Numbered from the stretch's first letter, positions 43,070 to 53,770 are shown. The stretch is 64,000 nt of DNA from Acidimicrobiales bacterium (GCA_018401565.1 JAGYKS010000029.1:184641-248640); one strand, 5' to 3'. Notes: generated by a model not told the origin, from the sequence alone. Program-made: numbers and translations.

Positions 43070-44125
43070 TCAGCCGTCGTGGTGCGGATCGGTCTCGTCG
43101 GTGATGTCACCGACGAGTTCTTCGAGAAGGTCCTCCAGGGTCACCAAACCCACCACCGACCCGTCGGCATCGGGGCCGTCCACCACCAGCGCCACATGAA
43201 CCCCGGTGCCCTGCATCCCCACCAGAACCTCCTCCAGCGACCGATCCCTCGCCACCACCGGCATCCGACGCACCAACCGCAGCGGCAGGGCCATGGGGCC
43301 GGCGTTGGCACTCAATCCCAGAAGGTCCTTGGCGTGCACGAACCCGAGTGGTTCGGAACCGGAGACGGCGAACACCGGCAGGCGGGAGTGGCCCGTGGTG
43401 GCCACCAACTGCTCGGCCTCGGCCACGGTGGTGGCCTCGGTAACCGACACGATGCCGTCGCGCAGGACCATCACGTCGGCAACGGTGCTGTCGCCGAAAT
43501 CCAGCACCCCGGTGAGCAGACGTTGGGCATCGCGCTCGATGAGACCCTCGCGGTGGGATTCGAGCAGCATTCGGGCCAGGTCGTCGGCACTGGGCGCCGA
43601 CCCCATCTCGTTGCGCGGAGTGATTCTCAGGATCCGCATGCCGACGTTGGCGATCGAGTTGAGCACCCATACCACCGGACCGAACACGGCCAGGTACCAA
43701 CGATTGGGGCGCACCAGGAGCATGAGGGTGCGTTCGGGGGCAGTGATGGCCAGGTTCTTGGGAACCATCTCGCCCACCACCATGTGGGCGAACACCACCA
43801 GACCGAGACCGACCACGAAGGCAACAACCCCGATGACCACTTCCGACAGCGGGGTGAAGCCCAGCAGATCCTCGATGCCATGGACCACCAGCGGCTCGGC
43901 CACGTACCCCAGTGACAACGACGCCAGCGTGATGCCGAGCTGGGCTCCGGCCAACTGCAGGTTCAGCTTGCGCATCGCCGCCAACGCCAGCACGGCACTG
44001 CGACGACCCTCGGCGGCCAGCGGCTCAAGACGGGTGCTGCGCGCACCCACCAGGGCGAACTCCATGGCCACGAACCCGGCGTTCGCCATCAGCAGCACCA
44101 CTGACAGCACGACTGCGGCGATCAT
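43070..44125 (-). CDS. CNNM/CBS-domain membrane protein (HlyC/CorC type), first
   Basis: 351 residues, unbroken. N-terminal CNNM (DUF21) transmembrane domain with four hydrophobic helices (for example GAQLGITLASLSLGY and VVGEMVPKNLAI) followed by a CBS pair (about residues 195-340; GHSRLPVFAV, VGLVTLEDLLEELVGDITDE). Family members are implicated in Mg2+/Co2+ export or resistance. It directly follows a paralogue with an ATGA overlap (44122-44125), so two subunits may form a heterodimer. Confidence 0.9.
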   Translation of the reverse strand: MIAAVVLSVVLLMANAGFVAMEFALVGARSTRLEPLAAEGRRSAVLALAAMRKLNLQLAGAQLGITLASLSLGYVAEPLVVHGIEDLLGFTPLSEVVIGVVAFVVGLGLVVFAHMVVGEMVPKNLAITAPERTLMLLVRPNRWYLAVFGPVVWVLNSIANVGMRILRITPRNEMGSAPSADDLARMLLESHREGLIERDAQRLLTGVLDFGDSTVADVMVLRDGIVSVTEATTVAEAEQLVATTGHSRLPVFAVSGSEPLGFVHAKDLLGLSANAGPMALPLRLVRRMPVVARDRSLEEVLVGMQGTGVHVALVVDGPDADGSVVGLVTLEDLLEELVGDITDETDPHHDG

Positions 44126-45403
44126 GACGGAGCCACCAGCGCCACCCGGGCTACCCGGTGTCGATCCATGGATTCCACCGTCACCGTCCAGCCATCGGTC
44201 TCGACAGCGTCGCCCACATCAGGAATCCGTCCCATGCGGTCGAGCACCCATCCGGCCAGCGTCTCGTAGGGGCCGTCGGCGATGGTCAACCCGGTCAACC
44301 CCACCACCTCGTCCACATGCGTGGACCCGTCCAACAGCCACTCCCCCGGCCGAACCGGTCGCGTCAGCGCTGTCGAGCGCACGTCGTGCTCGTCGGTGAT
44401 GTCGCCCACCACCTGCTCGAGAACGTCCTCGAGGGTCACGATGCCGGCGGTCCCGCCGTGCTCGTCGACGACGGCCACCAGGTGATGCCGACTCCCCCGC
44501 ATATCCGACAACAGGTCGTCCAGGTCCCGACTTTCGGGCACTGCCAGCAGCTCGCCCATCACCTCGGTCACCACGGTGGTGTCGCGCTGGGAACGGTCGA
44601 GCTGGTAGGCCGCCTTGACGTGCACCACCCCCCGGAGGTCGTCGAGATCCACGCCGTAGACGACGAATCTTGGAATGCCCACTGCGACGCGACCTGCCCA
44701 CCAGGTCTGAGACGGTCGCATCCATGGGCAACCCCTCCACCAGGGGCGCGGCACCAGCACGTCGGCCGCCGTGAGTCCGGCGAGCCTCAGGCTGCGGGCG
44801 AGAAGCTCGGCGGCGGCCGGCTGCAGCTCACCGCCTTCGGCTGCCGATCGAAACAGCAGCTCGAACTCGGCCAGGGTCCGCACCTGCGACAGTTCTTCCA
44901 CCGGCTCAACCCCGAACATCCTCACCGTCCGGTTGGCGGCTCCGTCGAGGAACCGGATCAACGGGCCGAACACCAGGCCGTAGAGCGCGACGGCGCCGCC
45001 CAACCGTCGGGCCATCGTCTCAGGGTGGGCGATGGCCGCCGTCTTGGGCATCAGTTCTCCCAGCACCATCTGCACGCCGGTGGCCAGCACCAGTGCCAAC
45101 ACCACACCCACCCCCGTCGCTGCGGTGGCGCCCACCAAAGGATCCAGCAGCGGCGCCAGCAGGCCGGACACCAGGAGGAGCAGACAAAAAGCCCAACACC
45201 AGCGAGGTCACCGTGATCCCGAGCTGAGCCCCCGACAGATGGAACGAAAGTTTGCGCACCAATCCCTGCACACGGATCGCCCGCTTGTCTCCAGCGTCGG
45301 CGAGCCGGTCCAAGGCGGTGCGATCCACAGCCACCAGGGCGAACTCGGCGGCAACGAAGAACCCGTTGGCGGCGATGAGGGCAACGATGGCGATAACGCC
45401 CAA
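44122..45403 (-). CDS. CNNM/CBS-domain membrane protein, second (frameshifted)
   Basis: Paralogue of the following gene, about 426 residues after correction: CNNM domain ([35 protein letters not shown]), CBS pair ([19 protein letters not shown]) and a C-terminal transporter-associated CorC/HlyC domain. It starts at a TTG (45403). Three indels: an extra base near 45190, and a shift at about 44745 that returns near 44690 (correct reading [21 protein letters not shown]). It starts divergently from the ABC exporter with 59 bases between. Confidence 0.85.
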
Positions 45404-45462
45404 CGCAGTACTGATGGGAACCTCCGAGACGACACCGGGGACTGCACCCTAGTGCCACGGGG

Positions 45463-48400
45463 TTGTCACCAACAGCAGCGAGCGACGACACTTCGCCTGT
45501 GACGGCGACCGGGGGGACCATCGACTTCCAGCCCGCCGACGTCGACCCCGACGCCACCAAGGGCTGGATCCGTCGACTGCTGCCGCTGGTGTCGGTGCGG
45601 CGATCGCTTGTGGTCGTGTCGCTGGTGGCCGCGATCGTGGCCCTTGTGGCCCAGGTGGCGGTGCCGGCGGTGCTGGCCGTGGCCATCGACGACGCCCTGG
45701 TGGACCGGACCCGCCCCATCATGCCGTTCGTCATCGTGTTGCTGGCATTGGCTGCTGTGCGGGGCGTGACTGCCGCCATTTACCGTTATGGCCTGTACCG
45801 GCTGGCCTATGTGGTCGAGACCGACCTGCGCAGCGTGCTGTACCGCCGACTCACCCAGCTGTCGTTCACGTTCTTCGACAAGGTGCAGTCGGGCCAGATC
45901 ATCTCGCGGGCCAACGCCGACATCCGCAGTGTCCAGATGTTCTTCGCCGTGGCGCCCCTTATTGCCCTGTCGTTGCTGTCGTTTGTTCTGGCCCTGGGCG
46001 TGATGTTGTCCATCGACGTGCCGTTGACGTTGCTGGCGGTGGCGCCCATGCCCGGGGTCTACCTCCTTGGTGTGGCCCTGCGTAACCGGGTGTTCCCGCT
46101 GTCGTGGATCTCCCAGGCCCGTCTGGCCGAGTTGGCCACGGTGGTGGACGAGAACATCAACGGCGTGCGGGTGGTGAAGTCGTTCGCTGCCGAACGCCGC
46201 CAGCTCAACGAACTTGCCCGCACTGCCCGCCGGGTGCGCTGGGCCCAGACCGTCACCGTGGACACCCGGGCCCGGTACGCACCCCTGATGGAGAACCTCC
46301 CCGGCTGGGCCAGGTGGCCGTGCTGGGGTTCGGTGGCTGGCAGGTCATCAACGGGTCGCTGCAGATCGGCGACCTGGTCGCCTTCAACATCTACATCGCC
46401 CTCATCCAGGTGCCGTTCCGGCTGCTGGGGTTCGTGCTTCTGCTGGCCCAGCGAGCCAGGGCATCAGCCGGCCGCATCTTCGAAATCCTCGACACCCAAC
46501 CCGAGATCGTGGACGCCCCCGACGCAATCCAGCCTGGGCCACGCAAGTCCTCTGGGCCACGCAAGTCCTCTGGGCCACGCCACCGGGCGAGTGGAATTCC
46601 GCGACGTGCGGTTCGGGTACACCACCCCCGACGGCGAACCCGGGCCCGACGTCCTTGATGGCTTCTCCCTGCGCCTCGCTCCCGGAGAGCGGGTGGCTCT
46701 GGTGGGCGTCACCGGGTCGGGCAAGTCCACCGCCGCCCGGCTCCTGCCAAGGTTCTACGACGTGCGTGACGGTGCCGTCCTGATCGACGACCACGACGTG
46801 CGCCAGCTGCAGCTGGCGTCGCTGCGGAGCTCGGTGGGGGTGGTGCTGGACGAGCCGTTCCTGTTCTCGTCGTCGGTCGCCGACAACATCGCCTACGCCC
46901 GACCCGATGCGTCACGCTCCGACGTGGTGGCGGCTGCCACCGCCGCCCAGGCCCACGGGTTCATCTCCGACCTTCCCGATGGCTACGACACCGTGGTGGG
47001 AGAACGGGGCATGACCTTGTCGGGCGGTCAGCGCCAACGCATCGCCATCGCCCGCACCCTGCTGGCCAATCCACCCATTCTCGTGCTCGACGACGCCACC
47101 AGCGCCATCGACGTCTCGGTGGAGTCGGCCATCCATCTGGCCCTCGACACCCTGCTCGAGGGTCGCACCACCCTGATCATCGCCCACCGGGTGTCCACCA
47201 TCGCCATGGCCGACCGGGTGGCGCTGCTCGAAGGCGGACGGGTCGTGGCCACCGGCACCCACACCGAGTTGCTGGCCACCGAACCGCGCTACGCCTCTGT
47301 CCTGGACACGGTGCTGCAAGCAGCCGTGCCCTGGCCCGTCGACAGCGGCCCCCACCGTGGTGATTCCGCCAGCCGGCGCATCACCACTCGGTGGCCTGCC
47401 CCAGGGGCTGCTGTGAGCTTCGCCCCACCTCCCGGTGCCCCCTTTGGCGGACCTCCCGGCGCCTCGGCGGGCTCGGGCCTTCCGTTCGCCGGTGTGCCGC
47501 CCGAACTGGCCAGCCGGGCCAAGGCGGTCCTGTCGACCGAACCCGAACATCCCGAACCCGACGAGTCGTTCAGCCATCACGACGCCGAGCACGAGCCCTT
47601 CACGCTGCGGTCGTTCCTGCGCCCGGTGAAGGCCTCAGTGGGTGTGGCCCTGCTGCTGGTGATCATCGAGACCGCCACGTTGCAGGCGGGTCCCCTGCTC
47701 ACGCAGCTCGGTATCGACCGGGGCATCTCCGCCGGTGACATGTCGGTGGTTCTGCTCATGGCGGGACTGTTTCTGGCTGCGGTGGCCGTCAACGTGGTGA
47801 CCTCGGGCCTGCGCATCTCCTACACCGGCCATCTCGGCGAACGGCTGATGGAGCGCCTGCGCATCAGGGTGTTCGCCCATCTGCAGCGCCTGTCGCTGGA
47901 TTACTACACCGGCGAACGGTCGGGCCGGGTGATGACCCGGATGACCAGCGACATCGACGCCCTCACCGCCCTGTTCCAGGATGGTCTGGTCAACCTGGCC
48001 GTTCAGGGACTCACACTCGTCATCATCACCGGGATCCTGGTGTGGATGAGCCCGATGCTGGCCCTGATCACCATCGGCGTGGTGGTTCCGGTGATGCTGG
48101 CGCTCACCTTGTGGTTCCGTCGGGCCTCCGAGCGTGGCTACGCCCGGGTGCGCGACCGCATCGCCGACGTCCTCACCGACCTGGCCGAATCGTTGGCCGG
48201 CATCCGGATCATCGCCGCCCACAACCGCCGACGCCACAACGTCGAACATCACGATCGCATCCTCACCGAACACCTCGACGCCAACGCCTACACGGCAAAG
48301 GTGGGTGCCATCTACGGACCGGCATCTGACGCCGTTGGCATCGCCGGTCAGGCCCTGGTGCTGGGTATCGGGTCGTGGATGGTGGTCAACGACCGCCTCA

Positions 48401-49308
48401 CCATCGGCCAGCTGACCGCATTCGTCCTCTACCTGACCGCCTTTTTCGCCCCCATCCAGCAGCTGGTCACGCTGTACAACACCTACCAGTCCGGCCAGGC
48501 GGCGGTGGCCAAGCTGCGCGACCTTCTCGACACCAAACCCAGCGTGGCCGAGGCCCCCGACGCCGTCGACCTGCCACCGACCACCGGCGCCATCTCGCTG
48601 CACAACGTCACGTTCAGCTTCGAGCCCGACCGGCCTGTCCTGCACAACGTCTCGCTCGACATCGCCGCTGGCGAAACGATCGCTTTGGTGGGGCCCACCG
48701 GCGCCGGCAAGTCCACCATCGCCAAGCTCATCGCCCGGTTCTACGACCCCGACTCAGGCTCGGTGACCATTGACGGCGTTGACCTCCGCCACGTCACCCT
48801 GGCGTCGTTGCGTTCGCAACTGGGCGTGGTTCCCCAGGAGCCGTTCCTGTTCCACGGCACGGTGCGCGACAACATCGCCTTTGCCACACCCGACGCCACC
48901 GACGATGAGGTGATGGCGGCCTGCCGCGCCCTCGGCATCGCCGACCTGGTGGAACGACTGCCCGACGGGCTCGACACCGCCGTGCACGAGCGGGGGGCGT
49001 CGCTGTCGTCAGGTGAGCGCCAGTTGCTGGCCCTGGCCCGGGCATTCATGGCCCAGCCCCGCGTGCTGGTCCTCGACGAGGCCACCTCGAACATGGACCT
49101 GGCGTCGGAGTCGCGCATCGAAGCCGCCTTCGGAACCCTGCTCACCGACCGCACCGCCGTCATCATCGCCCACCGCCTGGCCACGGCCATGCGCGCCGAT
49201 CGCATCGCTGCGGTCGACCACGGAACCATCATCGAGATTGGTACCCACGACGAACTGGTGGCCGCTGGCGGCTACTACGCCGGTGTCGTCGACCAGTGGC
49301 AGCAATGA
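45463..49308 (+). CDS. Fused heterodimer-type ABC exporter (TMD-NBD-TMD-NBD)
   Basis: 1281 residues: two full half-transporters joined by a Pro/Gly-rich linker (about residues 640-690). Each half has six membrane helices and a nucleotide-binding domain. NBD1: Walker A GVTGSGKST, signature LSGGQRQR, Walker B VLDDATSAID, so the catalytic Glu is Asp. NBD2: Walker A GPTGAGKST, signature LSSGERQL, Walker B VLDEATSNMD. That asymmetry (one degenerate site) is typical of heterodimeric exporters. From about 46311 to 46590 the frame is shifted by one base and returns: correct reading there is GQVAVLGFGGWQVINGSLQ and so on. The TTG at 45463 or GTG 45499 is the start. Substrate unknown. Confidence 0.88.
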   Translation: MSPTAASDDTSPVTATGGTIDFQPADVDPDATKGWIRRLLPLVSVRRSLVVVSLVAAIVALVAQVAVPAVLAVAIDDALVDRTRPIMPFVIVLLALAAVRGVTAAIYRYGLYRLAYVVETDLRSVLYRRLTQLSFTFFDKVQSGQIISRANADIRSVQMFFAVAPLIALSLLSFVLALGVMLSIDVPLTLLAVAPMPGVYLLGVALRNRVFPLSWISQARLAELATVVDENINGVRVVKSFAAERRQLNELARTARRVRWAQTVTVDTRARYAPLMENLPGWARWPCWGSVAGRSSTGRCRSATWSPSTSTSPSSRCRSGCWGSCFCWPSEPGHQPAASSKSSTPNPRSWTPPTQSSLGHASPLGHASPLGHATGRVEFRDVRFGYTTPDGEPGPDVLDGFSLRLAPGERVALVGVTGSGKSTAARLLPRFYDVRDGAVLIDDHDVRQLQLASLRSSVGVVLDEPFLFSSSVADNIAYARPDASRSDVVAAATAAQAHGFISDLPDGYDTVVGERGMTLSGGQRQRIAIARTLLANPPILVLDDATSAIDVSVESAIHLALDTLLEGRTTLIIAHRVSTIAMADRVALLEGGRVVATGTHTELLATEPRYASVLDTVLQAAVPWPVDSGPHRGDSASRRITTRWPAPGAAVSFAPPPGAPFGGPPGASAGSGLPFAGVPPELASRAKAVLSTEPEHPEPDESFSHHDAEHEPFTLRSFLRPVKASVGVALLLVIIETATLQAGPLLTQLGIDRGISAGDMSVVLLMAGLFLAAVAVNVVTSGLRISYTGHLGERLMERLRIRVFAHLQRLSLDYYTGERSGRVMTRMTSDIDALTALFQDGLVNLAVQGLTLVIITGILVWMSPMLALITIGVVVPVMLALTLWFRRASERGYARVRDRIADVLTDLAESLAGIRIIAAHNRRRHNVEHHDRILTEHLDANAYTAKVGAIYGPASDAVGIAGQALVLGIGSWMVVNDRLTIGQLTAFVLYLTAFFAPIQQLVTLYNTYQSGQAAVAKLRDLLDTKPSVAEAPDAVDLPPTTGAISLHNVTFSFEPDRPVLHNVSLDIAAGETIALVGPTGAGKSTIAKLIARFYDPDSGSVTIDGVDLRHVTLASLRSQLGVVPQEPFLFHGTVRDNIAFATPDATDDEVMAACRALGIADLVERLPDGLDTAVHERGASLSSGERQLLALARAFMAQPRVLVLDEATSNMDLASESRIEAAFGTLLTDRTAVIIAHRLATAMRADRIAAVDHGTIIEIGTHDELVAAGGYYAGVVDQWQQ
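46534..46580. repeat. 18-bp tandem repeat in TMD1-NBD1 linker
   Basis: CTGGGCCACGCAAGTCCT repeated 2.6 times at 46534-46551, 46552-46569 and 46570-46580, inside the ABC gene between the first membrane domain and NBD1. The unit is a multiple of three, so copy number can vary without changing frame. Confidence 0.85.
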
Positions 49309-50022
49309 CGCTCACGGTGTTCGCACTGGCGTTCGTCGTGCTCATGGTGGGCTCGGCGGTCCAGGGAGTGGCCGGATTCGGCGCCAACCTGCTGGCCGCC
49401 CCCATCCTGGTGCTCATCGACCCCTCGCTGGTTCCCGGACCGCTGATCGTGTCGGCGGTGGCCCTCAATCTGCTCATTTTGGGTGGCAGCCGCGGCGACC
49501 ATCCATGGCGGGCCATGAAGTGGGCCAATGTGGGCCAGGTGGGCGGCGCCGTCGCTGGGGCCATCGTGCTGGGCATGGTTCCCACCGACCAGTTGGCCGT
49601 GTTCTTCGCCGTGATGGTGCTGGTGGCGGTTGCTCTCGGCGCCACCGGCGTCGCTCCGCGTCGCACCCCGGCCACCATGGGGGCCGCCGGAGCCACCGCC
49701 GGCTTCATGGGCACCTCGGTGGGCATCGGCGGCCCCGCCATCGCCCTGGTCCACGTGGGGAGCGAGGGCGACGAGCTGCGTGCGGCGCTGTCCCGCTTTT
49801 TCTTCCTCGGCACGTTCGTGTCCATCGCCGCCCTCACCGCCGTGGACCGATTTGGCGCCACTGACCTGGCCGCCGGCGCCATGCTCATCCCCGGGGCATT
49901 GGCCGGGTTCGCCATCTCCCGTCGCTACACCGACCGCTTCGACCGACGCCGGCTGCGCGTCATCGTGCTGGTGCTGTCAGCCGTGTCGGCAGCTCGCCGC
50001 CCTGACCCGGGCCCTGCTCTAA
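49305..50022 (+). CDS. TauE/SafE-family permease (one frameshift)
   Basis: About 238 residues with eight hydrophobic segments; GSAVQGVAGFGANLLAAPIL near the start and AGFMGTSVGIGGPAIAL in the middle are the duplicated family motif. Members export or import sulfonates, sulfite or related anions. Start overlaps the ABC exporter stop as ATGA. Near the end one extra base at about 49995 obscures the normal finish ([11 protein letters not shown] at 50020-50022); without it the frame runs on antisense to the next gene. Confidence 0.85.
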
Positions 50023-50462
50023 CCGCCGACCAGCTCGGCCAGGCGTGGACGCGCCTGCTCGATCTCGTCGAGCAGCATCCGACGCAGCAACGCCCCGCCA
50101 AACGATCCCCCGTAATGAAGGTTCACCGTGAGCCGCGCCCCGGCTTCGATGGCCGTCACCGTGGCATCGAGCACCCAGGCCGAATGGTTGCGGCCGTCGA
50201 CTTCGGCCCGCTCAAACCGCACCCTCACCGGCTCGTCGCACACGGTGCGCACCATGCGCAACCGCTTGGACCGGGCCATCGGACCCAACCGGCCCCGCAG
50301 GTCCACCAGCCACGCGCTGTCACCATCTGCGGCCAGCACTGCCCTGTCCGCCACTGCCTTGTGCACGATGCCGAACCAGTCCGGGTACCTGTCCAGATCG
50401 GCCACCTGCGCAAACAGCACCTCGGGGGTGCAGGCGGCGTCGAGGTCGGCTGAGAGATCCAC
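50019..50462 (-). CDS. SRPBCC-family protein
   Basis: 147 residues from GTG 50462: [20 protein letters not shown] then alternating strands and a long C-terminal helix ([19 protein letters not shown]), the START/SRPBCC helix-grip fold for hydrophobic ligand binding. No catalytic motif. Convergent with the TauE gene (4-base overlap of ends) and divergent from msrA. Ligand unknown. Confidence 0.82.
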   Translation of the reverse strand: MDLSADLDAACTPEVLFAQVADLDRYPDWFGIVHKAVADRAVLAADGDSAWLVDLRGRLGPMARSKRLRMVRTVCDEPVRVRFERAEVDGRNHSAWVLDATVTAIEAGARLTVNLHYGGSFGGALLRRMLLDEIEQARPRLAELVGG

Positions 50463-50508
50463 GTCCCCAGTCTGCCCTGCGACGCAACCAGCCGGTACCC
50501 TCAGCTCC

Positions 50509-51156
50509 ATGTTGTTCGGACGCGAGCCCGTCATGGTCACTGCCGATCAGGCCCTTGCCGGCCGTGACACCCCCATGGCCATCGCCGGCCCCCATCTGGC
50601 CCTCGGCAATCCGATCACCCCACCGTGGCCCGAAGGTCACCGATCCATCGTGCTGGGTATGGGGTGCTTCTGGGGTGCCGAGCGGGTGTTTTGGCAACTG
50701 CCGGGCGTGTGGACCACAGCAGTTGGTTACGCCGGTGGTTTCACCCCCAATCCCACCTACGAGGAAACCTGCACCGGCCGCACCGGCCACACCGAAGCGG
50801 TGCTGGTGGTGTTCGACCCCGAGATCCTTCCCACCGCCGCCGTCGTGTCGGCGTTCTGGGAGGGTCACGACCCCACCACCGCCAACCGCCAGGGCAACGA
50901 CCGTGGCACCCAGTACCGCTCGGCGCTGTGGTGGGATGGCGACGACCAGCGTGCCGTGGTGGAACAGTCGGCGCAGGTGTTCGGCCAGCGGCTGGCCGAG
51001 GCCGGGCGCAACCCCATCACCACCGAGATGGGCCCGGTCCCCACGTTCTATTACGCCGAGCCCTACCACCAGCAGTACCTGGTGAGTAACCCCAACGGCT
51101 ACTGCGGCCTCGGCGGCACCGGCGTGTCGTGCCCGGTGGGACTGCTGGCCGACTGA
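50509..51156 (+). CDS. msrA: Peptide methionine sulfoxide reductase A
   Basis: 215 residues. Active-site motif [13 protein letters not shown] with the catalytic Cys, [25 protein letters not shown], and C-terminal [12 protein letters not shown] with likely resolving cysteines. Repairs methionine-S-sulfoxide, using thioredoxin or perhaps mycothiol-linked reductant. It carries an N-terminal extension of about 45 residues before the core. Its last 58 bases overlap the convergent thiQ frame. Confidence 0.95.
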   Translation: MLFGREPVMVTADQALAGRDTPMAIAGPHLALGNPITPPWPEGHRSIVLGMGCFWGAERVFWQLPGVWTTAVGYAGGFTPNPTYEETCTGRTGHTEAVLVVFDPEILPTAAVVSAFWEGHDPTTANRQGNDRGTQYRSALWWDGDDQRAVVEQSAQVFGQRLAEAGRNPITTEMGPVPTFYYAEPYHQQYLVSNPNGYCGLGGTGVSCPVGLLAD

Positions 51157-52170
51157 CGGCCCGTTGACCGAACCGGCCATGTGCCGGCGACGTCGATGGT
51201 GACCCCCACCCGGTCGCCCACCTGCGGCGGCACTGCCGGCGCCACTGCCCGCAACGGCGGCATCCCAGGCACCTCCACCACCATCACGCGTGCGGTCACC
51301 CTCGAACGTCACCTCGGTGATGATCCCGTCGTTGCCGACGCCACTGGCACTGCCCAGCACCACCGCCTCGGGACGCACCACCACCGCCTCCGCCCCCACC
51401 GCCGCCGCCTGCCACGCTGCCGACCCGCCCGTCACCATCGACGGATCCACCAACACGTCCTGACCCAAAAACGCCGCCACCTCCACGGTGGCCGGACGCT
51501 GCCACACCTCCACCGGATCGCCCGACTGCAGGACCGAGCCGCCACCCATCACCACCAGATGGTCGGCCAGTGCCAACGCCTCACGCTGGTCGTGGGTGAC
51601 GTGCACCACGGTGGTCGACAATCCGTCGAACAACGTCCGCAGTTCGGCCATCAGTCGGTCGTGCAATACCCGGTCCAGTGCCCCCAACGGCTCATCCAGG
51701 CACAGCACCCCCGGCTCCGGCGCCAACGCCCGGGCCAGCGCCACCCGCTGGGCTTCACCGCCCGACAGCCGGTCCACCCGACGTGACCCAAACCCCGACA
51801 GGCCCACCAACTCCAGCACCTCGTCCACCCGCCGGGTGATGTCGGCCGCCGACCACCCGGCCATGCGCAGACCGAAGCCCACGTTGGCGGCCACATTGCG
51901 ATGGGGGAACAGCGCCCGATCCTGAAACGCCAGGCCCACCCCCCGCCGGTGCGCCGGCAGGTCGGTCACGTCACGACCACCAACAACAATCCGCCCGGCG
52001 GTGACTGCCTCCAGCCCGGTCACCGCCCGCAGCAAGGTGGTCTTGCCGCCGCCGCTTGGCCCCAGCACGGCGGTGGTCTTGCCCGCCGGCGCCACCAGTG
52101 ACACGCCATCGAGCACGGGCACGCCCCCCAGCTCCACGGTCAGATCGTCGACTTCGAGCTCGTCAGGCAT
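51099..52170 (-). CDS. thiQ: Thiamine ABC transporter ATPase (one frameshift)
   Basis: ATPase for the thiamine importer, about 356 residues. Walker [13 protein letters not shown]-loop [14 protein letters not shown], signature [15 protein letters not shown], Walker [14 protein letters not shown]-loop [10 protein letters not shown], then a C-terminal TOBE-like domain. The frame breaks near 51293 (one extra base), after EVTFEGDRT; the correct reading continues [17 protein letters not shown]. The final residues, over the end of msrA, are uncertain. ATG 52170 overlaps the permease stop by 8 bases. Confidence 0.82.
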
Positions 52171-53770
52171 CAACGTTGCGTCCCCCATCCACACGGCCGC
52201 GGTCAGCCACCAGCACCACCACGGCGGTCACCACCATCAACAGTGTGGCCACGGCCATGGCCTGACCCCGGTTCACCGCCCCGGGCTGGCCCAGCAGGCG
52301 CGCCAGGGTGAGCGGCAACGTGGGCAGGTCGGGCCGGGCCAGCACCAGCGTGGCGCCGAACTCTCCCATCGATACGGCGAAGGCGAACCCGGCGGCCACC
52401 GCCATGGGGCGCGCCAGCATCGGTGCGTCCACTTCCAGCACCACCCGCAACGGCGATGCCCCCAGCACGGCGGCGGCGTCTCGCACCCGATGGTCGATGG
52501 CCCGGGCCGCCGGCAACATGATGCGAACCACAAATGGCAGTGCCACCAACGCCTGGGCCAACGGGATCATCACCACCGATCCCCGCAGATCCAGCGGCGG
52601 CGTGCTGAACGCCAACAGCAACCCCAACCCCACGGTCACCGCCGACGCCCCCAGCGGCAGCATCAGCACGGCGTCAAACGACGCCGTCACCCGGGTCCGT
52701 CCCCGACGGCGCTCGATGGCCACCACTCCCGCCACCGCCAGAACCCCCACCACCAACGCCAGGCCAGTGGCAACCGACGCCATCACCAGCGAGTTGGCCA
52801 ACGCCTGCAGCGGCGAGGCGAACAACACGCCGCGCTGCTCGCCCAGCGACGTCCAGTACTGCAGTCCAACACCCGATCCGGTACGCACCGACCGCCACAC
52901 CAGAGACGCCAGCGGCAACCCCAGCAGCACACCCATGGATGTCAGCACCGCCACCATGCCCAACCGCTGGCCCCATCCCGACACCGGTCGGGCCTCGCTG
53001 CGCGACGGATCGCCCGTCAGGCTCCAGCGCTGTGACCATCGCCCTGCCACCACCAGCAACACCCCCACCAACGCCAGCTGGCCCAGCGCCAGCGTGGCCG
53101 CCGTCCCCAGGTCCAGCAACCGCAGACGCTCGTACACCTCCACCTCGATGGTCCGCAGGCGCGACCCGCCCAGCAGCAGCACCACCCCAAACGAGGTGAA
53201 GCAAAACAGGTACACCACCGACGCCGCCGCCAGCACCGACGGAGCCAGCATCGGCAGCGTCACCTCCCGCAGCACCTGCAGCCGGTTGGCACCCAGCACT
53301 GCTGCCGCCTCTGCGGGGCCCCGCCCCAACCCCGCCCACGCAACCCCCACCACCCGCACCACCACGGCGTAGTTGAAAAAGGCATGGGCAACCAGCACCG
53401 TCCACACCGTGCCCCGCGGGGCCCCCAACCCGGTGAACGCCGTGGCCACCACCACCGTGGGCAGCACGAACGGCACCACCATGGCCGCCCACAACACGTT
53501 GCGTCCGCGAAACGACACCCGGGCAAACAGCCACGCCGCCGGCAGACCCACCGCCAAGGTCAGCACCGTGGAGGCGGCCGCCTGCCACACCGTGAACCAC
53601 ACCACCGGCACCAGCGAGGCGTCAAGGTCCACTCCGCCACCGGGGCGCAGGGCCCGTTCGGCCACTGCAGCCAGCGGCCACACCAGCAGCGCTCCAATGA
53701 ACAACGCCGGGATCACCAACAGCAGTGGCCCCAGCGGGGCTCGTCTCACCCGAGCACGACCCTGCGCCAT
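52163..53770 (-). CDS. thiP: Thiamine ABC transporter permease
   Basis: 535 residues, about twelve membrane helices in two similar halves, as in ThiP/FbpB-type permeases; EAAAVLGANRLQVLREVTLP and DAAAVLGASPLRVVLEVDAP are the two EAA loops that contact the ATPase. Overlaps thiB upstream by 25 bases and thiQ downstream by 8. The substrate is inferred from the riboswitch and the linked thiamine pyrophosphokinase. Confidence 0.85.
   Translation of the reverse strand: MAQGRARVRRAPLGPLLLVIPALFIGALLVWPLAAVAERALRPGGGVDLDASLVPVVWFTVWQAAASTVLTLAVGLPAAWLFARVSFRGRNVLWAAMVVPFVLPTVVVATAFTGLGAPRGTVWTVLVAHAFFNYAVVVRVVGVAWAGLGRGPAEAAAVLGANRLQVLREVTLPMLAPSVLAAASVVYLFCFTSFGVVLLLGGSRLRTIEVEVYERLRLLDLGTAATLALGQLALVGVLLVVAGRWSQRWSLTGDPSRSEARPVSGWGQRLGMVAVLTSMGVLLGLPLASLVWRSVRTGSGVGLQYWTSLGEQRGVLFASPLQALANSLVMASVATGLALVVGVLAVAGVVAIERRRGRTRVTASFDAVLMLPLGASAVTVGLGLLLAFSTPPLDLRGSVVMIPLAQALVALPFVVRIMLPAARAIDHRVRDAAAVLGASPLRVVLEVDAPMLARPMAVAAGFAFAVSMGEFGATLVLARPDLPTLPLTLARLLGQPGAVNRGQAMAVATLLMVVTAVVVLVADRGRVDGGRNVDA

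Noticed and set aside
49296..50453. Long C-terminal extension of the TauE permease
   Set aside because: It runs antisense to the SRPBCC gene; an extra base near 49995 hides the normal stop at 50020-50022.
50320..52194. 624-codon ORF that appears to extend the thiamine ATPase across msrA
   Set aside because: Sequence after the frameshift near 51293 is antisense to msrA and unlike any ATPase C-terminus.
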